DNA of 64,000 nucleotides from an uncultured Christensenella sp. Lineage in GTDB: Bacteria; Bacillota; Clostridia; Christensenellales; UBA3700. The notes under the pieces are model-generated. The model ran no database searches, was not told the DNA's origin, and saw only the letters and a list, made by a program, of their open reading frames with translations. A program made the position numbers and the translations under genes. Of the stretch, positions 36,109 to 45,742 are shown piece after piece (positions within the stretch are counted from its first letter, which is position 1; every line of letters begins with the position of its first letter). The stretch lies in the NCBI GenBank assembly GCA_910577845.1, contig CAJTNA010000004.1:1-64000 (forward strand). Direction: 5' to 3'.

Positions 36109-37131
36109 ATGAAAGTACAAATTGGTAATGTTACTATTGGTGATGGCGAGAAGATAGCTATTCAATCAATGTGTAATACAAAAACAACGGATATTGAGGG
36201 GAGTATTAAACAAATTTTGCAACTTGAGGAATATGGTTGTGATATTGTTAGGCTGTCTGTACCCGATGTGGAAAGTAGTATCGCTCTTAAAGAGATTATA
36301 AAAAATGTGCATATTCCAGTAGTTGCGGATATTCATTTTGACTATCGTTTAGCGATTGCATCTTGTGATAGTGGTGCAAGTAAAATACGTATCAACCCTG
36401 GCAATATTGGAGATGAGGGAAAAGTTAAATATGTTGCCGATTACTTAAAAGAGAGGAATATTCCTATTCGTATTGGTGTAAATGGTGGTTCACTAGAAAA
36501 GCAATATAAAAATTTACCACTTGCTGAGGCAATGTGCAAAAGTGCTTTAGGTCACGTAACTTTGCTTGAAAAATGCAATTTCTACAATGCAATTATTTCT
36601 GTAAAATCAAGTGATGTAAGGACAAGCGTTGAGGCCTATAGATTGCTTGCAAAAGCTTGTGATTATCCTTTACACGTGGGCATTACTGAAGCAGGAGTTT
36701 ATGAAAGAGGTGTAATAAAATCCGCTGTTGGAATTGGTAGTTTATTGCTTGACGGAATTGGTGATACAATAAGAGTTAGTTTGTCAGACGAGCCATATAA
36801 AGAGGTGATTGTCGCAAAAAATATTTTAAACTGTTTAGGACTTGGCGAGCCACACGTTGAGGTTATAAGTTGCCCTACTTGTGCAAGAACAAATATAGAT
36901 GTTGCGGGGCTTGCTAATATGGTTGTTGAAGCTACAAAAGACATAAAAAAATCTGCTAAGATTGCAGTTATGGGGTGTGTAGTCAATGGACCAGGTGAGG
37001 CATCAAGCTGTGATTTCGGTGTTGCGGGTGGAAAAGATAAGTCTGCAATTTTTGCAAATGGAAAGGTTTTAAAAACTATTGATAACAGCGAATTGATTAA
37101 TGAGATTTTAGCTTTTATATCTAAATTATAA
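36109..37131 (+). CDS. ispG: 4-hydroxy-3-methylbut-2-enyl diphosphate synthase IspG
   Basis: The [4Fe-4S] enzyme of the MEP pathway that reduces methylerythritol cyclodiphosphate to HMBPP. A TIM-barrel N-terminus (VQIGNVTIGDGEKIAIQSM, CDIVRLSVPD) and the cluster ligands CPTCARTN and GCVVNGPGEA near the C-terminus are intact. Length 340 fits the bacterial two-domain form. It is followed by the reduced PolC-like gene. Confidence 0.96.
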   Translation: MKVQIGNVTIGDGEKIAIQSMCNTKTTDIEGSIKQILQLEEYGCDIVRLSVPDVESSIALKEIIKNVHIPVVADIHFDYRLAIASCDSGASKIRINPGNIGDEGKVKYVADYLKERNIPIRIGVNGGSLEKQYKNLPLAEAMCKSALGHVTLLEKCNFYNAIISVKSSDVRTSVEAYRLLAKACDYPLHVGITEAGVYERGVIKSAVGIGSLLLDGIGDTIRVSLSDEPYKEVIVAKNILNCLGLGEPHVEVISCPTCARTNIDVAGLANMVVEATKDIKKSAKIAVMGCVVNGPGEASSCDFGVAGGKDKSAIFANGKVLKTIDNSELINEILAFISKL

Positions 37132-37368
37132 AAATTATCTTTGATAAAAAAAACATTGTCATATAATTATGGTCAAAAAATGATAATTTAAAATTATTGT
37201 GATGAATTGTGCTAAAATTATTTAAAAGATATAAGATAAAGCGTTGTACTAAATTAGGTTTTAAAAAATTGTAAGTTTAAAGCTATGACTTTAATGTTAA
37301 TTTAAAAGTTGATAGTGTACAATAATAAATTGTAAAATTATTGGAATGGAAAAATATGTAAATAGGCT

Positions 37369-37385
37369 GTGAAAATCGGTACTAT
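37369..37385 (+). repeat. Recurrent intergenic 17-mer, copy 6
   Basis: GTGAAAATCGGTACTAT; the core GAAAATCGGTACTA matches the consensus. It lies directly before the PolC-like gene, about 10 bp from its RBS. Confidence 0.55.
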
Positions 37386-37403
37386 TTGTAAAATGAGGTT
37401 GTT

Positions 37404-38921
37404 GTGGAATTTTTGGATAAATTTAATGAATTAACAAATGAAAAGTATTTGCCTATGCGTGTTGGCAGTGTGGATATACAAAAAAAACCGCCAGTAATAG
37501 CTGTTAATTTTTTGGTGCCTTATGACATTTTGGACTCTTACACTGAGGAGGATAAAAAGGCTATTAAAGAGGTGACAAGCAGTTTGTTGCCTACCTCAAT
37601 GCAAGTAGAGGTTACTTTTACTAAATCGTTTATTGATGAGGAAATTGTAAGGCGTTATGTGCTTAACTTTTTTAAGGAAAAACACCCAACAGTTTTGATA
37701 GAGAATAATGAAATTGAGATTAAAATAGTAAATCAAATTGCTTTTGTAACTATTAATATGAAATCTATGTTTTATGATTATTTTAAGTCGGTTGACTTAG
37801 TGCATAACATTACACAATATATGGCTCATAAAATGTGTAATGAAATTAGATTGCAAGTTGTAGATAGCAAACAAGATATAAACTTTGATACAGATTTGGC
37901 TACTGAGGATTCTATTACTATTGTTAGTCGTAGGATAAGGACAAATAACCATACAAAAATTGTTGGCAAGGAAATTACTTCTCGTGCAAGGTATATTGTG
38001 GACAGCAAAGATACTGAAGAGTACGCAATTTATGCTGGCGAAGTAATTGAGTTTAAGAGAAACGAAAGTAAAAAAACTGGTAACTCTTATTACGTTTTTA
38101 AGATAAATGATACCACTGGCAATATGACTTGTAAGGCGTTTGCAAAATATAAGGGCGAGGGCATTTATGACGAGATAAATATTGGTGATGAGGTAATTAT
38201 TACTGGCAGACGAGATGTGGATACTTTTTTACACGATAGCGTTTTGTTGTGCCGTGATATTAGCAAATGTGAGATTGACAAGTCCTCAATCGTTCTTAAA
38301 GAGGAGTTGAAAGCTGTTCCACTAAGTTATGTGGCGGTTCGCCCAGAAAAATATGTCGATTTTGTTCAAGACGATTTGTTTGCAGTTGGTGAGGCTCAAC
38401 AAGTTACACCTTACCTAATGGGTAAATCTTTTGTTGTGTTCGATTTTGAAACCACTGGCATAGATGTGTCTGATGAGGTTACGGAGTTAGGTGCTGTTAA
38501 AATTGTAGATGGTGTTATTACGGAAACTTTTTCAACTTTTGTAAACCCACATATCCATATACCAGAGGAAATTACAAAACTAACTTCTATTACTGACGAT
38601 GATGTTAAAGATGCACCAGATATGTCAGAAGTTATTGCAGATTTTTATAAGTTTAGCGAAAACTGCACTTTGGTAGCTCATAACATTTCATTTGATAAAA
38701 TGTTCGTGGATAAATATGCAAAATTAAATGGCTATATTTTCCCTAATCATACTATGGATACTTTGGCTATGGCAAGGAAAAGTGTAATTTGTAAAAATTA
38801 TAAATTAGGCACTTTATGCACACATTTTGGCATTAGTTTAGAGGGGGCTCATAGAGCGGTTAATGATTGCTTGGCAACTGCAAAATTGTTTATAGAACTT
38901 GTTAAAATTGGTAAGTTTTAA
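37404..38921 (+). CDS. PolC-like protein reduced to N-terminal, OB and 3'-5' exonuclease domains
   Basis: The gene occupies the normal polC position between ispG and rimP, but encodes only 505 residues instead of about 1,430. Residues 1-200 resemble the PolC N-terminal domain. An OB-fold similar to the PolC one covers about 205-300 (YAIYAGEVIEFKRNESKKTGNSYYVFKIND). A DnaQ-type exonuclease follows, with motif I FDFETTG (Asp347, Glu349), motif II HNISFDK and motif III HRAVNDC. The PHP domain and the whole polymerase part are absent, and no remnant is visible in the 322 bp after the stop. All exonuclease acidic residues appear intact, so it may act as a separate proofreading or repair nuclease. 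GTG start after GAGG. Confidence 0.78.
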   Translation: MEFLDKFNELTNEKYLPMRVGSVDIQKKPPVIAVNFLVPYDILDSYTEEDKKAIKEVTSSLLPTSMQVEVTFTKSFIDEEIVRRYVLNFFKEKHPTVLIENNEIEIKIVNQIAFVTINMKSMFYDYFKSVDLVHNITQYMAHKMCNEIRLQVVDSKQDINFDTDLATEDSITIVSRRIRTNNHTKIVGKEITSRARYIVDSKDTEEYAIYAGEVIEFKRNESKKTGNSYYVFKINDTTGNMTCKAFAKYKGEGIYDEINIGDEVIITGRRDVDTFLHDSVLLCRDISKCEIDKSSIVLKEELKAVPLSYVAVRPEKYVDFVQDDLFAVGEAQQVTPYLMGKSFVVFDFETTGIDVSDEVTELGAVKIVDGVITETFSTFVNPHIHIPEEITKLTSITDDDVKDAPDMSEVIADFYKFSENCTLVAHNISFDKMFVDKYAKLNGYIFPNHTMDTLAMARKSVICKNYKLGTLCTHFGISLEGAHRAVNDCLATAKLFIELVKIGKF

Positions 38922-39151
38922 TTTAAAACTCCTTAGAAAAGTTTTGACAGATTAAGTTATAAATACTTTCAGAAATGCAATCTAGATTGCTAAGAGAACG
39001 TATTTTTTGAGGGTAAGGGCTTATATATTAATTAATTGACTATTGGTTTTAAACATTCATATAACAATTAAACTTTTAACTTAATATGTAACTTTTATTA
39101 GAAAATGAAATTGTTGTGATAAAAAAAATAATAAAAATATTTAAAAAACAC

Positions 39152-39180
39152 TTGCATTATGTTGTACAATGTGATATACT
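39152..39180 (+). promoter_or_regulatory. Sigma-A-type promoter of the rimP-nusA-infB cluster
   Basis: TTGCAT (39152-39157), a 17-bp spacer, TATACT (39175-39180). It predicts a leader of about 57 nt. Confidence 0.65.
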
Positions 39181-39201
39181 AATAGCGTAATAGATTAGCA
39201 T

Positions 39202-39228
39202 CTAAGGAGTGGTCGAACCACTCCTTAG
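39202..39228 (+). promoter_or_regulatory. Perfect leader hairpin upstream of rimP
   Basis: A 12-bp perfect stem (39202-39213 with 39217-39228) and loop CGA. The 3' half has ACTCCTTA, which is complementary to ribosome-binding sequences, and the rimP RBS GGAGGA lies at 39235-39240. There is no T-run, so it is a leader element rather than a terminator. Confidence 0.6.
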
Positions 39229-39243
39229 TGTTTTGGAGGATTT

Positions 39244-39708
39244 ATGTCAAAGGTTATTGATATGGTTGCTACACATATTACAAAGGCTGTTGAGGATATT
39301 GGATATGAGATAGTAGAAATCACTTATAAAAAATATTTAGGTGATATGAACTTGACTATTTATATTGATAAGGATGGCGGTGTAGATTTGAATGGTTGTG
39401 AACTTGTGCATAGAACTATTGACCCTATTTTAGACGAGATTGACCCTACAAGTGGTGAAAAATACATTTTAAATGTTTCCTCACCTGGGATAGATAGACC
39501 GCTTAAGTTTGAGCGTGATTATCGTAGAAACTTGGACAAAGAGGTTAATATATCTTTGTTTGAAAAGGTTGGCGATATTAAAAAATTTGTTGCCATTTTA
39601 CGAGCTTTTGACTTGCAAACAGGGATAATTAAAGTTGAGTATAAGGGGAAAGAGTTGGAACTTGAAATAAAAAACATTGCTCTTATAAAACCAGAACTTA
39701 AGTTTTAA
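39244..39708 (+). CDS. rimP: Ribosome maturation factor RimP
   Basis: Assists assembly of the 30S subunit. Two-domain protein with the N-terminal DUF150 signature (YEIVEITYKKYLGDMNLTIYIDKDGGVDLNGC) and LNVSSPGIDRPLK at about residues 78-90. Length 154 is typical. It heads the rimP-nusA-ylxR-ylxQ-infB-rbfA cluster, although 424 bp separate it from nusA. Confidence 0.95.
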   Translation: MSKVIDMVATHITKAVEDIGYEIVEITYKKYLGDMNLTIYIDKDGGVDLNGCELVHRTIDPILDEIDPTSGEKYILNVSSPGIDRPLKFERDYRRNLDKEVNISLFEKVGDIKKFVAILRAFDLQTGIIKVEYKGKELELEIKNIALIKPELKF

Positions 39709-40132
39709 ACTTTTAATTAAATTTTAATTTAAAAGTAAATATCTCTATCAAGTAACAATAGTGGCAATTTAAGTGATAGCACTTTTAACTTTTTCAATAA
39801 TTGAGATTGAACAACTTTATTGTTATAATTTAATATTATAATTTTTATTTTGTATTTTAAATTTAAGTAGAAAGTACTTAAGTAATTTTGGTAGTAGATA
39901 TGTGCTTAAATTTGGTGGCTTGATGTTGGAATTATAATTAAGTATTATAAAACTTAGGTTATATTGGTGTAGGTTGGAATTAAAGTTTTGGTGACTTGAG
40001 TTAGAATTTTGACCTAAGTAGGATAAGACTTAAATAATAGTAGTTGATATGGTATTATAAAGATACCTTTAATAAAATAAAAAATAAACAAACTTGAGAT
40101 GAAAATTGATAATTTGTGGAGGAATTTATAAA
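39709..40132. other. AT-rich intergenic region between rimP and nusA
   Basis: No gene is visible. Two loosely similar blocks (TTTGGTGGCTTGATGTTGGAA near 39910; TTTTGGTGACTTGAGTTAGAA near 39986) suggest an old tandem duplication about 77 bp apart. Confidence 0.4.
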
Positions 40133-41200
40133 ATGATTAATAAAGATTTTTTTGCAGCATTGGATGATTTGGAAAGAGAAAAGCGTATTGACAAGGCAAC
40201 TTTTATTGAAACGCTAGAGGCGTCTTTAGTTTCTGCTTTTAAAAAGGAAACAGGCGAAGCAAGACCTATGACAGTAAAAATCAATGAAAAGAGATGTGAA
40301 ATAAAGGTTTATGCATACAAGACAGTGGTTGAGGAAGTTGTTGACTCTGACAAGGAAATTTTATTGTCTGATGCTAGAGAGATTAAAAAATCTTACAAAG
40401 TTGGTGACTGGGTATTATTTGAGGTTGCACCAAAAGAGCTTTCAAGAATTGCTATCCAAACAGCAAAACAAGTAGTTATCCAAAGACTTAATGATGCACG
40501 TAAAGCACGTGTAATGTCTGAAATGTCTGATAGAGAGGGCGAAATTGCTAATGCACAAGTTATCAAAGTTGACGGGGATATAGTCTATCTTGAAATTTTA
40601 AGCACACAAATGACAGCAATTATGTCTGGTGCGGACAAAGTGCCAACAGAGAAATATTTGCCAGGTCAAACTTTGAAAGTTTATGTTAAAAATACTAGAA
40701 CTAATGCAAGAGGTCCACAAGTAATTGTTTCAAGGTCTGTAGCTGGATTGGTTAAGAGATTGTTTGAGAACGAAGCTCCAGAAATCAAGAGTGGTGATAT
40801 TGTTATAAAAGGTATTGTAAGAGATGCGGGCAATCGTACAAAGATGTCTGTGCATACTGACAATCCTAATATTGATGCAATTGGCGGTTGTATTGGACAA
40901 AAGGGTGCAAGAATTAATGAGGTAGTAAGCGAATTGAATGGTGAGAAAGTGGATGTTATACGTTGGAGTGAGAATCCACTTGAATACATTGCAAGAGCTT
41001 TAAGCCCAGCACCTGTACTTAGCATTACTCAAGAAGACGAAAAGACTGCAAGAGTTGTGGTTGATGATGATAAATTGTCACTTGCTATTGGTAAAGGTGG
41101 ACAAAACGTTAGACTTGCTGCAAAGCTTACTGGTTGGAAGATTGATGTTAAATCTAAATCACAAATGGCAGAAGCTGGAATGGAAATAGTTGAGGAGTAA
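40133..41200 (+). CDS. nusA: Transcription termination/antitermination factor NusA
   Basis: Binds RNA polymerase and controls pausing and termination. The order is an N-terminal polymerase-binding domain (INKDFFAALDDLEREKRIDK), an S1 domain at about residues 135-200, then two KH domains (GNRTKMSVHT, IGGCIGQKGARINEVV and LAIGKGGQNVRLAAKLTGWKIDV). At 356 residues it is the short Gram-positive form without C-terminal acidic repeats. ATG 40133 follows GGAGGA at 40118-40123. Confidence 0.96.
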   Translation: MINKDFFAALDDLEREKRIDKATFIETLEASLVSAFKKETGEARPMTVKINEKRCEIKVYAYKTVVEEVVDSDKEILLSDAREIKKSYKVGDWVLFEVAPKELSRIAIQTAKQVVIQRLNDARKARVMSEMSDREGEIANAQVIKVDGDIVYLEILSTQMTAIMSGADKVPTEKYLPGQTLKVYVKNTRTNARGPQVIVSRSVAGLVKRLFENEAPEIKSGDIVIKGIVRDAGNRTKMSVHTDNPNIDAIGGCIGQKGARINEVVSELNGEKVDVIRWSENPLEYIARALSPAPVLSITQEDEKTARVVVDDDKLSLAIGKGGQNVRLAAKLTGWKIDVKSKSQMAEAGMEIVEE

Positions 41201-41203
41201 ATT

Positions 41204-41476
41204 GTGGTTAAAAAAATTCCTATGCGTATGTGCATTGTCTGCCATAAAATGGAAGACAAAAGAGATTTGATTAGGATAATTAAAACAAAAGAGGGTGAGT
41301 ATATGTTGGATGCCACTTTAAAAGCAAATGGCAGAGGAGCGTATATATGCAAAGACCCAGAATGTTTTGCAAAGCTTATGAAAACTAAAGGGTTGAATAG
41401 AGCGTTTAAAGAAAATATTCCTAATGAAATTTATGAAAAGATTCAAGGAGAATATGATAAATACTACAAAAATTAA
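41204..41476 (+). CDS. ylxR: YlxR-family RNA-binding protein (RNase P modulator type)
   Basis: A small RNA-binding protein (DUF448) conserved between nusA and infB; the family has been linked to modulation of RNase P. Signature: PMRMCIVCHKMEDKRDLIRI, with a Cys pair, and the C-terminal GRGAYICKDPECF. GTG start at 41204 with GAGGAG overlapping the end of nusA. Its end overlaps the next gene by 23 bp. Confidence 0.92.
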   Translation: MVKKIPMRMCIVCHKMEDKRDLIRIIKTKEGEYMLDATLKANGRGAYICKDPECFAKLMKTKGLNRAFKENIPNEIYEKIQGEYDKYYKN

Positions 41477-41759
41477 GTCTTATATAGGATTTGCAATAAA
41501 AATGCGTAAAGCGACTTTTGGTGTAGAAGGCATAAAAACTTGTAGACATAAAATATATATTGTATTATATGACGAAAGTTTGGCTAGTAATTCACGCAAG
41601 AAGCTTAATGATTATTGTTCTAATCATAATATAGATTGTCGTTTGGTAGGGTTCAGTTTGAGTGAGCTTACAAAACGGGCTAATGTTAAAGCTGTTGCTA
41701 TTGAGGATATGTCTTTAGCTGATGCGATTGCGAAGTGTATGGAGGTGCAATATGAGTGA
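41454..41759 (+). CDS. L7Ae-family ribosomal protein YlxQ
   Basis: An L7Ae/L30e-fold protein that binds kink-turn RNA. The motif is KIKSYIGFAIKMRKATFGVEG, then NCR-like turns. I start at ATG 41454, after AAGGAGA at 41445-41451. Length 101 is normal. It overlaps both ylxR and infB, consistent with translational coupling throughout this cluster. Confidence 0.88.
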   Translation: MINTTKIKSYIGFAIKMRKATFGVEGIKTCRHKIYIVLYDESLASNSRKKLNDYCSNHNIDCRLVGFSLSELTKRANVKAVAIEDMSLADAIAKCMEVQYE

Positions 41760-44337
41760 TATTAAAGAGATAATTGGTAAAGTAAATGGTATGCAAACTT
41801 TAAAGGAAAATACTATTATTGCTTTGCAAAGGGATATCAGAGAATTAAAAAATTTAATGAAAACCATTGAAGGTGGTATGCAAGATAAAAAATCACAAAT
41901 CAAGGAGAAAGATATTCTTGATAATGTTGCTATGCCAGCAGTCAATGAAACACCAGCCCCTACACCAATTGAGGTAATAAAAGAGCAAGTGGTAATTTCT
42001 GAAACAAAGCAAACAGCTGAGGTTGCACCAGTTGTAGAGGAGTCAGTTGTTAAAGAAACTGCGGATAAAGAGGATAAACCAAAATCTGATAATTCAAACG
42101 AACCATTTAAAAAGAATGTGTTTATTCCTAAAGAGGATAGAAGACATTCTAATAAATCTTTTGATAATCAAAATAGAGATAATAGTTATAATAGAGATAA
42201 TCATGATAACCGAGATAATAGAAATCGTGATTTTAATAAAGATGGCAAACCTAACTTTAATAAAAATGGTAAACCTGGTTATAATAAGGATAATAAAGCT
42301 GGTGGTGACAAGACAAATAAGCCATATGGCAAACCACAATTCCCTAAATATGAGGCACCGATTGCTACACCTATAAAGGAAAACACTCAAAAGAAAAAGA
42401 AATCTTTTGAGAAAGATGATAATAAAAAGCAATTGAATAAACGTACTTTGATTAAAAAGGGGTATGTTGATGGTGGCTTTGATAACTATGACGAGGATGG
42501 AGTAGTAAGAGTTCATAAAAATAAAAAAGCTAAAAAAACTAGTGATTTTACACCGAACACTGTTAAGATTGAAAATGCAGTTGTGGAAACTCAAATTATT
42601 CCAATTAAGACTTTGGCGGAGAAAATTGGTATTCAAAGTACTGAAATTGTTAAAAAGCTATTCTCATTAGGTCAACTTTGCAACATTAACAGCAGTATTG
42701 ATTTTGATACAGCGGAATTGGTTGCTATTGAGTTTGGCGTTACCTTGGAGTTTAAACCACAAGAAACAGCTGAGGATATTTTGAAACAAAACATTCTTGA
42801 GCGTGAGGTTGAGGGTGAACTAGTTAAACGTCCACCAGTAGTTACAATAATGGGTCACGTTGACCACGGTAAAACTTCTTTGCTAGATTATATACGTAAG
42901 TCAAAAATCGCAAGTGGCGAGGCTGGTGGTATTACTCAACATATTGGTGCTTACACAATTGAACTTAATGGTGAACCTATCACTTTCCTAGATACACCAG
43001 GTCACGAGGCATTTACATCTATGAGAAAAAGAGGTGCAATGGTTACAGATATTGCTATCATAGTTGTTGCAGCCGATGATGGTATAATGCCACAAACTGT
43101 TGAGGCAATTTCACACGCAAAGGAAGCGGGTGTTGACATTATGATTGCTATCAATAAAATGGATAAAGCACAAGCAAACCCTAATAAAGTAATGGAAGAA
43201 ATGGGCAGATATGACTTAGTTCCAGAGGATTGGGGCGGTAGTACAATGGTATATCCAGTAAGTGCTAAGACCGGTATGGGTGTTGACGATTTGTTAGAAG
43301 GTATTTTGTTACTTGCAGAGTATAAGGAACTTAAAGCAGTTAAAGATTGCGATGCAAGCGGTACAATAATTGAGGCAAGGCTTGATAAAGGCGTTGGACC
43401 TATGGCAACTTGCTTGATTCAAAATGGTACTATCAAAGTGGGTGACAACATTGTTGCTGGCACTGTAGTTGGTAAAGTAAGAGCATTGATTGATAATAAT
43501 GGTAAAAAGATTAAGTCAGCAGGACCTGGTATTGCGGTATCTGTACACGGCTTATCAGATGTGCCAAATGCTGGTGACCAAGTTATTTGTGTTAAAGACG
43601 ATAAACTTGCTAAGAAAGTTGCACAAGAGAGATACAACAAAGAGCGTGAGGAAATGCAAAGCAAGAGCAAGGCTCGTAGCTTGGATGATATGTTTAAAGG
43701 TGTATCAAGCGGTGAAAGGAAATCACTTGGTGTTATTATCAAGGGTGATGTTCAAGGTTCAGTTGAGGCTGTTAAACAAGAGTTCATTAAGCTTGGTGAT
43801 TCAGTTGCCGATGAGAATGTTGTGCTTACAATTATGCACGCTGGTGTTGGTGCAATTAATGAATCAGATGTTATGCTTGCAGATACTGGTAATGCGGTTA
43901 TCGTTGGCTTTAATGTTCGTCCTGAACCTAAAGCTAGATTGCTTGCAGAGAAAAATGGCGTTGATATTAAGATTTATCGTGTAATTTATGATGCAATTGA
44001 TGATATTCAAAAAGCACTTAAAGGTATGCTTGACCCAGTATTCCGTGAGGAAGAGCTTGGACACGCAGAAGTTCGTGAAACATTCAACATTACTAAGGTT
44101 GGAACAATTGCTGGTTGCTATGTTACAGATGGTAAGATTTTGAGAAATGCAAAATTCAGACTTATCCGTGATAATGTGGTTATTTTTGAGGGTAGCATTT
44201 CTTCAATGAAACGTAACAAGGACGAGGCAAAAGAAGTTGCTAGCGGTTATGAGTGCGGTATTGGTTTGGCAGGTTTTAACGATATTAAGATTGGTGATAT
44301 CATTGAGGCATTCATTTTGAAAGAGGAAGAGAGATGA
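41752..44337 (+). CDS. infB: Translation initiation factor IF-2
   Basis: The GTPase that delivers initiator tRNA to the 30S subunit. The GTPase core starts near residue 367 with GHVDHGKTSL, then DTPGHEAFTSMR and NKMDKA; domains II-IV follow. An IF-2 N-terminal subdomain (TLAEKIGIQSTEIVKKLFSLG) lies at about residues 283-305. The first 230 residues are a disordered, charged extension with an Asn/Arg/Asp-rich repetitive block (RDNSYNRDNHDNRDNRNRD), unusual in composition. ATG 41752 with GGAGGTG; the TGA overlaps rbfA (ATGA). Confidence 0.96.
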   Translation: MSDIKEIIGKVNGMQTLKENTIIALQRDIRELKNLMKTIEGGMQDKKSQIKEKDILDNVAMPAVNETPAPTPIEVIKEQVVISETKQTAEVAPVVEESVVKETADKEDKPKSDNSNEPFKKNVFIPKEDRRHSNKSFDNQNRDNSYNRDNHDNRDNRNRDFNKDGKPNFNKNGKPGYNKDNKAGGDKTNKPYGKPQFPKYEAPIATPIKENTQKKKKSFEKDDNKKQLNKRTLIKKGYVDGGFDNYDEDGVVRVHKNKKAKKTSDFTPNTVKIENAVVETQIIPIKTLAEKIGIQSTEIVKKLFSLGQLCNINSSIDFDTAELVAIEFGVTLEFKPQETAEDILKQNILEREVEGELVKRPPVVTIMGHVDHGKTSLLDYIRKSKIASGEAGGITQHIGAYTIELNGEPITFLDTPGHEAFTSMRKRGAMVTDIAIIVVAADDGIMPQTVEAISHAKEAGVDIMIAINKMDKAQANPNKVMEEMGRYDLVPEDWGGSTMVYPVSAKTGMGVDDLLEGILLLAEYKELKAVKDCDASGTIIEARLDKGVGPMATCLIQNGTIKVGDNIVAGTVVGKVRALIDNNGKKIKSAGPGIAVSVHGLSDVPNAGDQVICVKDDKLAKKVAQERYNKEREEMQSKSKARSLDDMFKGVSSGERKSLGVIIKGDVQGSVEAVKQEFIKLGDSVADENVVLTIMHAGVGAINESDVMLADTGNAVIVGFNVRPEPKARLLAEKNGVDIKIYRVIYDAIDDIQKALKGMLDPVFREEELGHAEVRETFNITKVGTIAGCYVTDGKILRNAKFRLIRDNVVIFEGSISSMKRNKDEAKEVASGYECGIGLAGFNDIKIGDIIEAFILKEEER

Positions 44338-44675
44338 GCAACAGAATAGAAAGAATAAATGCGGAAATTAAAAAGCAGTTAGCTCCTATAATTAGCGAGG
44401 AGCTATCTGACCCACGCATAAAAGGTTTGGTAAGCATTGTTAAAGTTGATACAGATAGTGATTTATCTACTTGCAAAGTTTACTTAAGTGTGCTTGGTGC
44501 AGATGGCGAGGAAAAGCAAGTTGTAGATGCTATTAGTAATGCAGAGGGATATATCAAAAATATTCTTAAAAAACGCATTATTTTAAGAAGTTTGCCAGAA
44601 TTAAGATTTTATTTAGATGATAGCATAACTTATGGTATAAAAATAAGCAAAATTTTAAATGATATAAATAATTAA
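44334..44675 (+). CDS. rbfA: Ribosome-binding factor A
   Basis: A 30S assembly factor for 16S rRNA 5'-end maturation. Signature: RIERINAEIKKQLAPIISEELSDPRIKGLVSIVKVDTDSDLS, with the type-II KH fold. Length 113 is typical. The start overlaps the infB stop. The gap to nrnA is 116 bp. Confidence 0.95.
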   Translation: MSNRIERINAEIKKQLAPIISEELSDPRIKGLVSIVKVDTDSDLSTCKVYLSVLGADGEEKQVVDAISNAEGYIKNILKKRIILRSLPELRFYLDDSITYGIKISKILNDINN

Positions 44676-44791
44676 ATTGTTGTTAAAGTGTGTTAAAAAG
44701 TGATTATTTATAATTGTAAAACATTATCAAAATAAAGAAATAAATTGTAAGAAAATGCTATTTGATAGGATTTTGGTATATAGAGGTTAAT

Positions 44792-45742
44792 ATGAATTTT
44801 ATTGATGCTATAAAAGAGATAAAAAGAGCAAATGATATTGCAATTATATCTCACATCAATCCCGATGGTGATACTGTCGGAACTTCACTTGCTATTTATA
44901 AAGCATTGAAAATGTGTGGTAAAAAGCCATACATTTTTTGCGATGATAAAATTGTGGGTAAAATAAGCATTTTGAGCGGTAATGAAAATTATAATAAGGA
45001 AAGTTTGGATAAATATGACTTATCTATCGCTGTTGATTGTGCAGATATTGAAAGAATGGGTTGTAGCTATTCTGAATTTAAAAAAGGCAGACGTAAAATG
45101 GTTATTGACCATCACAAAACGAATAATAGATATGGAGATATAAATTTACTTGACGTAAATAGTGCGGCAACAGCTCAAATTGCAACATTTTTGCTTGACG
45201 AAATGAAATTGTTAAATGCGGATATTGCAAAACTTTTATATAGCGGGCTTGTAACAGATAGTGGTGGATTTAGTTTTTCCAGTGTTACTGCAGATACTAT
45301 GAGGGCGGGTAGTGTATTGTTGAACTTTGACATAAAAGCACACGAGATTTGTGAGCATTTTATGAAAAAAATCAAGTATAATGTATACAAACTTAAGAGT
45401 AGAGTGCTTAATAATGCAAAATTTTATGATGACAACACTATTGGTATAATAACCTTTAAAAAAGAGGACTTTGAAGCTACTAATACAGACAATACTTGTA
45501 CTGAGGGAATAATAACAAATATAATCAATATTATAGGTGTAAAAGTTGCACTATCTATTAGTGAGGTAGGTAGTAAAAGTTATAAAGTTAGCATTAGGAC
45601 TGGTGAAGACGTGGACTCAAGCAAGATAGCACTTGTATTTGGTGGTGGCGGACACAAAAATGCTGCCGGTTTAAGGCTTAGTGGCTATTACGAAGATGTG
45701 GTTGAAAGACTATTGAAAGCGGTGCGTGATGAGATATGTTAG
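44792..45742 (+). CDS. nrnA: DHH/DHHA1 nanoRNase and pAp phosphatase (NrnA-like)
   Basis: Degrades RNA oligonucleotides of 2-5 nt, and 3'-phosphoadenosine 5'-phosphate. The DHH motifs are ISHINPDGDTVGTSLA, DCAD and DHHKTN (about residues 107-112), then GLVTDSGGF; DHHA1 GGGGHKNAAG is at the C-terminus. The truB start overlaps its stop. ATG 44792 follows AGAGG. The position between rbfA and truB is canonical. Confidence 0.92.
   Translation: MNFIDAIKEIKRANDIAIISHINPDGDTVGTSLAIYKALKMCGKKPYIFCDDKIVGKISILSGNENYNKESLDKYDLSIAVDCADIERMGCSYSEFKKGRRKMVIDHHKTNNRYGDINLLDVNSAATAQIATFLLDEMKLLNADIAKLLYSGLVTDSGGFSFSSVTADTMRAGSVLLNFDIKAHEICEHFMKKIKYNVYKLKSRVLNNAKFYDDNTIGIITFKKEDFEATNTDNTCTEGIITNIINIIGVKVALSISEVGSKSYKVSIRTGEDVDSSKIALVFGGGGHKNAAGLRLSGYYEDVVERLLKAVRDEIC

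Larger units (their letters stand above)
38922..39243. other. Intergenic region before rimP
   Basis: No gene, and no leftover polC-coding sequence that I can recognise. It contains a short hairpin near 38978-38994 and the rimP promoter and leader. Confidence 0.55.

Noticed and set aside
39202..39228. The rimP hairpin as a terminator
   Set aside because: No T-run follows, and it lies between a promoter and the RBS, so it is a leader element.
42094..42636. Long - strand frame of about 180 codons within infB
   Set aside because: Arises from the low-complexity Asn/Asp-rich coding sequence of infB; no RBS and a biased, repetitive composition.
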